Part shown: positions 45,700 through 55,349 of the stretch, piece after piece
How the letters are laid out: each line of letters starts with the position of its first letter
How positions within the stretch are numbered: position 1 is the stretch's first letter
From: Scleroderma bovista
Lineage: Eukaryota; Basidiomycota; Agaricomycetes; Boletales; Sclerodermataceae
NCBI GenBank assembly: GCA_037178675.1
Contig: JAYMGJ010000141.1
Span: 62,001-126,000 of the forward strand
DNA: 64,000 nt
Direction of reading: 5' to 3'
Translations under genes and position numbers: made by a program
The notes under the pieces: model-generated
Told to the model about the DNA's origin: nothing
Databases searched by the model: none
The model's input: only the letters and a program-made list of their open reading frames with translations

Positions 45700-47013
45700 C
45701 TAAAGTTCTGGGACACCGTAGTATGCACCGGGACGTCCACCTTGGGCAGCATGGAGGTTGGAATGAATAGAGTTGATTCGATAGCCGGTAGAAGGGCTGG
45801 TATGAATAGTCGGCGAGGAGAGCGAAGCGGGGAATGTGGTGGGATCGGTCGGGTCCTAGCAGAGAGTTAACGAAGTGTGACGAGCATACAGTGCTGACTT
45901 ACATAGAGCTTCCCCTGAGTCGTGGTGATGTTGTTGGTGCCACCTGGCATGCTTCCATCATACATTGCACTGCTCGCCTTTGCCTGGCGGCGGCGACGGA
46001 TACAAAACCACGTAACAAGGGCTGCGATAGCTCCAAGCACTAGTGCGCCTCCCGCAGCTCCTTCCACAATCGCCCCAGTATTGGATTTTGCAGACGAGGA
46101 AGAGGTAGGGGAAGGAGACTGTGTTCCTGAGTTACCACTAGACGTGATAGAAGCGGGAGGTGTGGTGAATATGACCGCGGTAGCAGTCGCTTGCGGCTTA
46201 GCAGCAGTGGACTCAGGTGCATCTAAAAGGTATACAGTTAGACGTTGGTTGAAATATCACAATGAACACACCTCCAGTAAGTTGAGCGAGAGTTACATTA
46301 AAAACATCGATTTTCTATTACGGTTTGAACACTCGAAGAATGGGAGCAAGCAACGAGACAAACTGTGACGTCCTGATAAGCCCAATGCGGTATCGCGGTT
46401 CCATATGGAATGTCCTTTGGATATCTAGTGGAATGGTCAGCCTGGGAATGCAATATACAGAATTGATGTAAATCGTACATTCCAGGGTAGACAGTAGAGC
46501 AGTTGGTGGACCACGAACTCCAACTGATGTGGGAAGTGAGACAAAGGACATGTCAGACTCGGCTGACAATCTTACCGGATGTAGGTGCGGTTCTGACATG
46601 CGGAGCAGGCAGCCATAAGGCTGTAGGTGACAGTGTTGCACCCGCAAGGATTTGCATCGTCCACATAAGGACCGACGTAGTGCTTGCTGGGGCCCAGGGG
46701 GTTGATGGTGTATTCTGAGAAAAAAGGCGCTCATAATCAAATTTATCATGGGAGGGGTGGGTGCATACGACCGCTGTTGCATACGCTTAGTGTGAAGGCC
46801 GAAACGAGACACGGGTTCTGGCTCTTGCTGTTGTTCATCTATCAGATGTTAGCGCGGCTGAAGGGGATCGGGACGACAAAGCAGACCGACCCAGTTAAAC
46901 TGCGACAAGCAGACAGCAGTGGACTGCTGAGCAGAGACCCACGGCGGGCGCATGGAAAGCAGTCCGATGGCAAGGACCGCAATCGATGACCATCTGAGGT
47001 TGGAAAGTAGCAT
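45700..47013 (-). CDS. Family I membrane protein, copy E
   Basis: Seen: MLLSNLRWSSIAVLAIGLLS, then WVSAQQSTAVCLSQFNW; MNNSKSQNPCLVSAFTLSVC; a TINPLGPSKHYVGPYVDDA-type loop; CGCNTVTYSLMAACSACQNR; RYPKDIPYGTAIPHWAYQDV; helix LVLGAIAALVTWFCI; RRRRQAKASSAMYDG; and a shortened tail lacking the SPFTPSVT stretch. CECN has become CGCN here (plus-strand TTGCACCCGCAAGG near 46640). Ends GVPEL at 45700-45702. Open throughout by eye. The shortened tail and altered loop make it the most divergent intact copy. Confidence 0.68.
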
Positions 47014-47647
47014 GCTGAGGGTTTCTGGCAGAAGAAAAAGGACGGGAAAAGAGAAATAAATGTTGAATGCTCTGCCTCATAATACCTGGTTCCTGTCCAG
47101 TGCCTCGTAAAGGCCTTAGCGGGAACGACATGCAGAGCTGGCCCTGCTGCCCTTGCTTAAGATGCATACCAGGTTCGTCGACCTAATGTGGAAATACTTC
47201 CTTGGCAACTCGATGCATCGATGCATCGATGGGCCCGAACGAACACAGTGGATAGTTTTACTTCTGAGAAGGCCAGGCCCGATGTTCACCGATGTGAACT
47301 GATAAAGTTCACACCCCAGTTGTCTCGGGCGGCAAGAAATGAACAAGTCACCAGACAGGAATGCGAATTCATGGTTCTTGGATCATGCCCACTGTTGCTC
47401 AAGCGAAGACCTTGACCGCTCGTTTCTCCATTTTTGAATGTGGCAACACCGACACCATTCAAAAAGCTTTAGTTGAGGGACCGCGTATTTGGCATAAGAA
47501 ATGGTTTGTACATAGTAGGTACATGCGAATTGAAATTACATAAAATGTAAATAAGTCCGTGGGAATGACTGACTAATACTGTATAGTTTTCAGCCACACG
47601 CATTCCCAAGTGTGTCGCTCACACCTCGATCAACCTCAAGACACCCA
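47014..47647. repeat. Upstream segment of copy E and RPL7 5' region
   Basis: 47170-47400 matches the family I upstream segment (ATGGAAATACTTCCTTGGCA; CATCGATG repeated three times at 47213-47230). From about 47420 the sequence is unique and leads into RPL7. This marks the right end of the array. Confidence 0.5.
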
Positions 47648-48851
47648 ATGGCGCCCTCGACAACGTGAGTATTACTGAAGTCTCTGTCGAGACTATTTGG
47701 ATTGATAAATGTGCTTTTCCTCAGAGTCCCTACGGTCACGGTTAGTCAGGAGTCGGTCAATTGCAAAGCCAGCCTGATCCCTCATCATTCATGCTTAGGA
47801 CATCGAAGTTCCGGAGACCTTCCTTAAAAAGCGCAAGCAAAATGAGAAGGCCCGTGAGGAACGTCTCGCTGCTGCCGCCGCTGCGCGTAAGGTGCGCATA
47901 AACTTCCTTTTCCCTCCACTTTATGATGTATACGAGACATTCGTCGAATGGCTAGTAGTATTCTTCTACTGTGCTGCCTTTCAAATTAACCATCTTTCGG
48001 GACTGATTCACTTATCTCATCATCGGTTTACTGCTTGGAACGTTCGAGATAAACTGAACGTGCTATTCCACAGGCAGCAAAGGCGAAGCGCAAGGTAATC
48101 TTCAAGAGGGCAGAGTCATATGTCAAAGAGTATCTCGCGAAGGAGAGGGAGGAGATCAGATTGAGGAGAGCCGCGCGGGCTTCTGGTGACTTTTATGTTC
48201 CCGCCGAACCAAAAGTTTACTTCGTTATTCGCATTCGTGGGTGAGTGCATTCCGCTGAGACCGCTTCCTTCCTTAAACTCCACATAGTATCAACAATATT
48301 GCACCCAAACCTCGTAAAATTCTCCAGCTCCTCCGTCTGCTCCAAATCAACAGTGGTGTTTTCGTGAAAGTGACCAAGGCAACTCAGCAAATGCTACGCC
48401 TAATTGAACCCTATGTCACATACGGGTAAGGCAGGATCCTGAACATGTCTACTATCTGGGCTTAAGCTCGTTGCAGAGAGCCCAATCTCAAGTCCGTCCG
48501 TGAACTAATCTACAAGCGTGGCTACGGCAAGGTCAACAAGCAACGCATTCCCATCACCACCAACTCCATAATCGAGGAAAGGCTCGGCAAATACGACATC
48601 CTTTGCGTTGAGGACCTTGTTCATGAAGTTGCCACTGTTGGTCCCAACTTCAAGCAGGTATGTCCCCTAACATGTTCATCCATTATTCTCTTGATTGATA
48701 GTTTTCCTAGGCAACAAATTTCCTCTGGCCCTTCAAGCTATCGAACCCCACCGGTGGCTGGAGAGAGCGGAAGTTCAAACACTATGTGCAGGGCGGTGAC
48801 TTCGGTAACCGGGAAACCAACATCAACAAGCTCATCCGACAGATGAACTGA
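47648..48851 (+). CDS. RPL7: 60S ribosomal protein L7 (uL30)
   Basis: Structural protein of the large ribosomal subunit. Seen: [160 protein letters not shown] and [20 protein letters not shown], ending INKLIRQMN. The tiny first exon (17 bases) and second exon are typical of fungal ribosomal protein genes. One intron (47892-48073) is about 180 bases, over three times the usual size, and seems to hold a snoRNA. Confidence 0.95.
47926..48064 (+). ncRNA. Probable intronic C/D box snoRNA (snR39/snR59-like)
   Basis: Within the long RPL7 intron. Box C-like ATGATGT at 47933-47939; ACCATCTTTCGGG at 47989-48001, directly before ACTGA (CTGA at 48003-48006); a second CTGA at 48054-48057. The 13-base stretch is complementary to CCCGAAAGATGGT, a highly conserved 25S/28S rRNA segment. 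Yeast snR39 and snR59, which guide methylation in that segment (A807), also sit in RPL7 introns (established knowledge). If the first CTGA is box D, the RNA is about 85 bases and ends near 48012; otherwise it is about 135. The terminal stem is weak and box C has one mismatch. Confidence 0.6.
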
Positions 48852-50247
48852 GCTCCATTCCCTTACACGATACATTGCAGCGTTGTGCTCGTGGGGACCT
48901 ACATGAGGGTATGCTTGGTATGAAATCTATCACATCCATTATTCCGCCGCGTATGCACTATGAAAAGACTATGAAATCACTTTGCAATGACACTTCACGA
49001 TTCGTGATTTGGTGTGAAAATCGGAGGGTGTGCGCTCCCTACGCGCTTATCAGAATAACTGTCTCCTGCTAACGGCGGACTGAACCCCAGCTTACAGTAA
49101 TGCCACCACACAGCTGCCCTGCTAATGACCCGCCAGATGCACAATCCTGCGGAACCTCTGGTAAGAGTCGTGCGTCAATTACTTTTGGATGTCACGGTTG
49201 AAAACCTGGTGTCCCTTCGTCCAACAAGAGAACACCTTCGGCGGGCTCGAAATCGATCACAGGCACCCACGACCAACCCACATTTTCCTATCCCGAGATT
49301 TTTGGCTACCCTCGGGCCAGAGAAAAGTTCGCACCCGACAAAGATTCCAGTAGAAGAATGACTTCATGCGAAATCGCACTTCCGCCTATCCATTGTGAGT
49401 GCCCAAAAACCAAGCTGCAATGTGCATATCCGAACAATGTTCCTGCACCTGCGGACCCTCTGAGCCCGATTTGCATCCACTTTATCCTCGCTACTTGCCG
49501 TGGGGCGTCCTTGTCAATCTCGCACAATATTTCCTGTATACATAAGACTTTAATGCGGTACGTCGCTGTGCATGCACCGCTGACAGTGTTCGAGCGCAAG
49601 CACTATGCGACGGACAAGGATCAGTGACTTAATGGTGAACTGATCGTGGTTGGTGACCAACCATCAGTCCTGGTTCGAGTCCGCGTAAACCGCCAGCACA
49701 TCACGCGATTAGCGGTGATGACGATGATGATAACGGCGGGGATTCTTGGGACGATACCCAATCCCTCGATATAGGGCCAGTGATCCTGACATCGCCCCCG
49801 CTCGTGTCTGCGCCGTTATGCGTCGTTTTCCGTGCTCTTCATCCTACTATTATACACCTGGCCCTCTTCAACCTGTCTTACCCAGTCCACCGAGTGCTTG
49901 GCCTAGGGGGACCATCGTTACATCCACGTTACTTTCCAGAATCATCCGGGGACGTCAGGGTTATAATAGAGGAACACCACCACCCGAAGTAGGACAAGCG
50001 TGCCTTGGCTACCCCTTGTGTGTGTGTAGGTCATAAGTAATGTATGGTTCGGAATACAAGATTCGGCTAGTATCTGTCCAATGAGCCCATGGGTATGATT
50101 ACGATATAATACCTGTGATATAAACGGTGACCAAGCGCAGTAACTCTTCAAAGTTCAAGCCACGGTGTCATGTCTTCGCGTTCAAGAAGTGTTGCAGGTC
50201 AAACAGTGGGACCTGGATCTTGCGCAAGGCAGTCCGACGTTAGTTTG
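48852..50247. other. Gene-poor stretch of 1.4 kb
   Basis: Only short frames with no family signature. A tRNA-like remnant lies at about 49618-49692: A-box-like TGACTTAATGG at 49625-49635, a seven-pair hairpin at 49647-49663, and a perfect B box GGTTCGAGTCC at 49672-49682. The acceptor ends do not pair. Nothing else recognised. Confidence 0.3.
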
Positions 50248-51389
50248 TCAGAGCTCGACGAAAGGATGACATACCTCACGCGATTCCTTTTCGGATCCGG
50301 TGGAACTTTGGTTGTTGGGGCCCGGAGGCAGTAACACACCAGCCGGCCAACGGGAACTCGGGGGAAGCTTCGCCTTGGACGCGTGCAAAGCAGACCATAA
50401 ACAATGGGTGTATCGCACTCCGAGTTCAATATAGGAGATGGCAGGCATGTTCATGCTATCTGCACAGCGGGTCAGCAACAACGTGAGGCGAGGAAGATAA
50501 CATACATAGGATGGCGTAATTTATCTGCTCAGCGACCCGCTCCCGACGCTCCTGAGAGAGGTATCTCGCTACAGGACTCTTCTCTGGAATCGTGTATGCA
50601 AGTAGCCCACCAACGTTGATTAGTTCTTTTAGATAGAGTGCCCTATCTGCTGAATTCCGAAGTGAATTCACATGAGAATACAGCTTCTGTGCTCGGATCA
50701 GGAGTTCGGTTTCATGCCTGCCTTCCTCCAAAGGATCACATTTTGGAGGGCATTCCGAATGCGTGGGGTCTAACCCAATTGAGTCAGATTCAAGAGGTGG
50801 ATAAATTAGTGGGACAGTCCGGCATGTTTCAATGAAAGCAAGGATACGAAGGTTCAGCGTAAGGTGGATAGGATTGATGGTAGTTGTTCTATATTGAACT
50901 TGGTGAGGTGTTATATCGTCCAAGAGGGCTTTGTGTGCTCCGTCTTCCAAGCTCTCGTCCAATACTTTAGGAAAATGCTCGTTCAGACAAGCAATGGCTT
51001 CTTCCACCCTCCCTGACAGAATATGTATTCGTACGCCTGACCGGCCAATAGTATGCTTTGTAACGGACGGTGGATAGAAAGATAGACGTACGTTCTCGCC
51101 GTTCCATGTCTCGTATGACATCCCCACTCAGTTCTGTGAGTGTTTCCACCCGTGGATGTGATTGTGAAATGACTTCATCGCCGTCCTTGTCAAGATGCAT
51201 AATGGCACTGTCGTTGGATAACGCCAGTGCGGTCTTCGTATAGCAGTTGTTACAGAGATAGTCTAGGACGAGTGCACGCTATGCGTCCGGGAATGTCAAA
51301 TTGTGTCAGCGTTGTAATGCAAAGAATCATACGAGCTGGTCCGGTCGTGTCTCCACCATATTTGAGTTTCCGGGGGCGCGTGGCTCCAT
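50248..51389 (-). CDS. LisH-CTLH-CRA domain protein (RanBPM/GID-related)
   Basis: Seen: first exon MEPRAPGNSNMVETRPDQL, joined by a 54-base intron to RALVLDYLCNNCYTKTALAL (LisH). MHLDKDGDEVISQ follows, then the CTLH part RRERVRIHILSGRVEEAIAC and LNEHFPKVL. Next is LNLRILAFIETCRT, and the CRA part with LLIRAQKLYSHVNSLRN and LLAYTIPEKSPVARYLSQER. The end is LWSALHASKAKLPPSSRWPA followed by a polar tail. Proteins with this trio are usually subunits or relatives of the GID/CTLH E3 ubiquitin ligase (family knowledge). No SPRY domain was found upstream, so it is the short form. The start ATG at 51387-51389 is inferred from the splice and reads well. Confidence 0.8.
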
Positions 51390-51774
51390 TGTGTGATATG
51401 TTGTTCGAGAGAGACGGTGCTATCCACCGTGATTTGACCAGTGTTGCTCAACCCATTGGAGTCAGTAGTCACGAAATGTCACAGTGACAAGACGTGACTT
51501 GATGTCGACTTGTGACAAAAACACAACTCCTCACCAACTACTCTATCAATTTCGCTTGTGCATGTCGATATAGTGGTGTATAAAGTATTTTGAGTCTTGA
51601 GCCTTGCAGAACAAAAGTGCCGACTTCTGGGTCGATAGGGAATGGTGAGGTAGTAGAGTCGCTCCTGATCGAATACCTACTACATGCACATGTGCCCCTG
51701 AATAACTTAGCCAGCAAGTATGTAGATGCAGGGTCCTTCCAAGTACACTCTAACGTGCAGTTCCCGACCACCGA

Positions 51775-53653
51775 TCATTCACTCCCAACATCATTCACGT
51801 TCCCCAGCACTGCCATCCGACTTCTTGACCGGGATCTTGCCACTATGCTTGCCCGGCGGTCTGTGTACGAGTTCGCCAGCATGTCCCCCCTTAGGAGCGC
51901 AGCCTGCTCCTCCGCAATGGCTGCACTGCGCACGAGCGAGTTTCCTCGACTCCGCATGAGGGTACGTGGGGGTTTCCCTCTGTAAATGAATGACTGAATG
52001 ACGATGGTGACATCAAACATGAGTGTCCCCCCGCTACCCAACAAGTATCTGGCAGTCGATGTTAGCTACTAACGATGGAATATATACCATAACGCCTACG
52101 GTATACTTTCACCAATGAACTTGGTCGATGCAGGAGGTGGTAACCGAACATTTGGGGAGGTTAAGATCGAGCAAACGTAAAAGAAATTACCTAGAAATGC
52201 AAACACGAAGAGATACATGGAGAGACCCTGTTAGTAGACTATTAGATGTGGAACCGCAGTCTTGATCAAGTTCAGATGTGTCTGACCTCGACAGATTTTC
52301 TGACGAACTAACCATCGAGGCTTGGTAGTAGATCGAGCAGCCAAAATGCAACAAACTTACGTTCTTCCATATCTGTGGCAATCGAGACGTCAGGTAGAGC
52401 GTTGCACATAACCAAGCGAATATTCGACCAATGATACGATCAATGGACGGTGACTCCTGTACATGGCCAGGCGATTCAACATTGCCTTGAATCGCTGGGA
52501 ATTCAAGGTTGACAAAGCGTGAGTTCGATGCATCAAATGATGAATGGTAGGTGGCAGATGATCGGGACATCACAATGCTGTCCGTTCTGGGTGTCAATAC
52601 TGTGCCAAGGCTTGTCCCTTTCGGCACCGTTGCACGATAATGAGAACTGGTTAAGCCTCCGATACCAAATAGTGCCCATATTCCGAAGAAAACCATGCCA
52701 GCGCTACGTCGGCTGGCACGGGATCCTGCCCTCCGTGCTGACTGATCTCCCTCGTCATGTTCTAGTTCCGCATTACGCTGCACGGGTCTACCTCTTGCCA
52801 GTACAGTGGAGTCAAGTGGAGGCGACGTTATTTGTAGGGACGGATGAGTCGAATGTAGCACTGGGGACGTCTGAGGCCCTGAGCGATGTGGTTGGCGTTC
52901 CTGGCTCCAAGATACCCGCTTCCTGTTACCATCCTCAGAATGAAAGCTACCTGAAAGAGCGGACAGCACGGCGTCATCTACTTCATCGTGCGTCTCTACA
53001 ACCACACCTGCGATGATGTGGGTACCAAGTGCCTGCTCCTCTCTGGCGTGTCTGTGCGGATGCTTGTTGGTATCTGGATGGGCGGCTAACGCCGCTGCCG
53101 CTGCTACACTCTCGGCAGCTGCGGAGAGAGTACGATAATGTGAAGCATCAAGGGAACGTGTTCGGACGATGGACGTCGTGCGCGAGCGAGGACGAACGAG
53201 TACACCGGGTGGAATCTTTGGATCGCCGCCGTAATAAAAGAATTGAGACAGTAAACAGCAGTCAACGAAGCAATAGTAGATGGCAAGATATGTCTGTTGG
53301 AATATACGGTCATGGGACGGAATACGTGCGGTGCGGACAGGAAACCCACTTGGAACGGTAGTTGTTGTGTGAGCAAACAACCAATCAAGTTAGAAGCATC
53401 ACCTGGGAAGAGTGGTAAGGATGGCACGAGAATTAGACGATTCGATGGCGTACCAAGCATCCAGTTGAACAGGAAGGGAAGTGCAAGACTCTCGCAAGAT
53501 TGCTGCTTGATATTTTCGAGAATTTGCCTGACCGTGTTTGAGATAGACATCACTAGGAAAGCCTGCAGTGAATTCAACCTACGGACACTGCGCGCCGAGC
53601 CAACAAGCTATGGAAGTGTACCCCAGAAGCTCACTGAGGTTGTACACAAACAT
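51775..53653 (-). CDS. PQ-loop vacuolar membrane transporter (YPQ/PQLC2-like)
   Basis: Seven-helix PQ-loop protein; fungal Ypq proteins and animal PQLC2 export cationic amino acids from vacuole or lysosome. Seen: MFVYNLSELLGYTSIACWLG, the first PQ loop AQCPQILENIKQQSCESLAL, PFLFNWMLGDASNLIGCLLT, TYLAIYYCFVDCCLLSQFFY. A long Ser/Arg-rich cytosolic loop (about 53200-52560) follows, typical of the fungal branch. Then the second PQ loop LYLTSRLPQIWKN joined to FVRKSVEGLSMYLFVFAFLG, NFFYVCSILTS, and LLGSGGTLMFDVTIVIQSFI. The tail ends MAVLGNVNDVGSE at 51775. The N-terminus could be longer, because the frame is open upstream of 53653. Confidence 0.82.
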
Positions 53654-53883
53654 GAGGGGTTCCCCGAGCGGCCCAGGGTATGGACGATGTGAGGGGATGG
53701 TCTCAGCAGTTTGGTTGCATGGGGTTCTCGGTTCAAGCTCGGAACGATTTGGCCCCGGCAGCCCAAGGAACTTCACTACTTTTGGATTGTGGTACATTTA
53801 CACAAGCAGCTCTTTCGACGAGCAGTATTTACTACATGAGTCCTCGCGTTTCACCACAATTAAAGAAGCTGGTTCCTATTGCT

Positions 53884-54993
53884 TCATGGATTTCTAATTG
53901 GCAGATAAGCCTGCCTCCGACCAGGACGGCGAGACGAGGTTTCGTCCAATGTAGTAGCAATTGCTTCGACGAGTTCCGACATACTCGGTCGTAAAGATGG
54001 ATCGAGTTTCCAACACGAGGAACATATCTGCCACCACTTATTTGTGAGACGAGAGTAAGTTTCCTGTCTTGTCGGACGGTTGGGCGGCCCCTTCATCATC
54101 CGACGAATTAAACGTTGGGTATGAAAAGGGTGTTTCGCCGTGAAAAGTTCCTGCATGCAAAGTGGATGGCATGAACAAAGTAAGTCATACCACTTACCAG
54201 CGCAGTCATTCCAAATGCCCAGACATCCCCTTCACGGTTCACGGTACCTGTTTCTGATCTTTCTGGAGCCATCCACAACGAAATCCCTCCGCGTGGTTCC
54301 AGAAGCGTGTCGGGTACGGGAACTGCAAGCCGAGAAAGACCAAAACCTGTGAGAAGTGGTTGGCCCTCCGGGGATATTAAGACGTTGGTCTATTCTGGTG
54401 ATAGGTAAAATGCACGTAGGAAAGAACAACAAAGATACATACCCCTTTCACATCACCATGGAATACCGGAGGTTGGTGGTTGTGGAGGTAACACAACCCC
54501 TTGGCAATACCCCGAATCTGTGTTGGATAAATGAGGGGTCACTAACTTACCAGGGCACGGGCACTTACTAAAGGGCGAGGATCGATGCTTCGGTCTTGCA
54601 CGTAGGTGTACGCATCTGTATCCATCCAAGGAGACACTATTGAGACGGTGTCGGCGAATGCAGTAGTAATCCCCAACAGCGGAAGGATGTTTTTTTGTCG
54701 AAGCTGGCACCAGATCTGTACCTCCCGCAAAACAAGCTTATGGAAGGCTCAGCGTCGATATCAATAACTGTTGCATACGCATTTCGCACCTTGTCGCCCT
54801 GATCCCTTCTCCACTGGTGCACGATCCTAATGGCCACTTTTCTTCCCTCGGGATGCAGAGTCCCTTGATATATGTTGGCATACGCCCCTTTGTGGACCCT
54901 CGTTTCGTCCCGCTCAATTAGCCAATCAAAATTTATGCAATATCGAGAACCCCGTTGCAGCGTTTCATCCAAGTCCTGTTGGATGAGTTCCAC
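53884..54993 (-). CDS. Kinase-fold protein lacking catalytic residues (probable pseudokinase)
   Basis: Protein-kinase fold of the fungal TKL-like type. Seen: VHKGAYANIYQGTLHPEGRK (degenerate Gly loop), then VAIRIVHQ, where the usual VAIK lysine is Arg; VQIWCQLRQKNILPLLGITT; GLCYLHNHQPPVFHGDVKG, then TNVLISPEGQPLLTGFGLSR, where DFG is GFG; SLWMAPER; DVWAFGMTALELFTAKHPFH; CWKLDPSLRPSMSELVEAIA. The HxD Asp, the following Lys and the Asn are kept. Loss of the beta-3 Lys and the DFG Asp should prevent normal catalysis (inference). The 5' end is unclear: the frame before VELIQQDLDE has no ATG, so a first exon is missing from my model. Divergent from the HET gene. Confidence 0.72.
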
Positions 54994-55349
54994 GTAAAAT
55001 TAGCTCCCGCGTAGAAGCTGAGACCTCAAAATGCGCTCGCACAGAGTCTCTCATTGCTAGCAAGCAACTAGATTGTCATCGACAGTGGACGCTGCGGAGT
55101 TGCTCGTTAGGCTTCACTGGTGTGGCCAGAGAGGAACGTCTCTGGTTGGATCACGGTTGAACGGTAAAGGGTATATCCTACATAGCATGTCCACCATATG
55201 GTGCGACACTGAAGCCCAGCCCAAAAAGGCACAACCGCAATCTCTCGAACGCACATATCAGAGCTTTGCCATTTGTTCATCTCTTCCGTGGGCAGAGTGA
55301 GTCGCACACACCTACCATTCGTCAAGACTAACAGCTATCTGATAGGCAA
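54994..55349. promoter_or_regulatory. Region between pseudokinase and HET genes
   Basis: About 350 bases between divergent genes; may include a first exon of either. An acceptor-like TGATAG precedes the HET ATG by 4 bases, so a 5' leader intron is likely. Confidence 0.35.

Noticed and set aside
47196..47235. CRISPR-like or satellite repeat (CATCGATG units)
   Set aside because: Only three short units without spacers; simple slippage inside the upstream segment of copy E.
49618..49692. Functional tRNA gene
   Set aside because: The would-be acceptor ends (GGATCAG and TAAACCG) do not pair, the T stem has a mismatch, and the anticodon loop lacks U33.
52519..53361. Plus-strand frames opposite the PQ-loop cytosolic loop
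   Set aside because: Low-complexity shadow of the Ser/Arg-rich loop on the minus strand.
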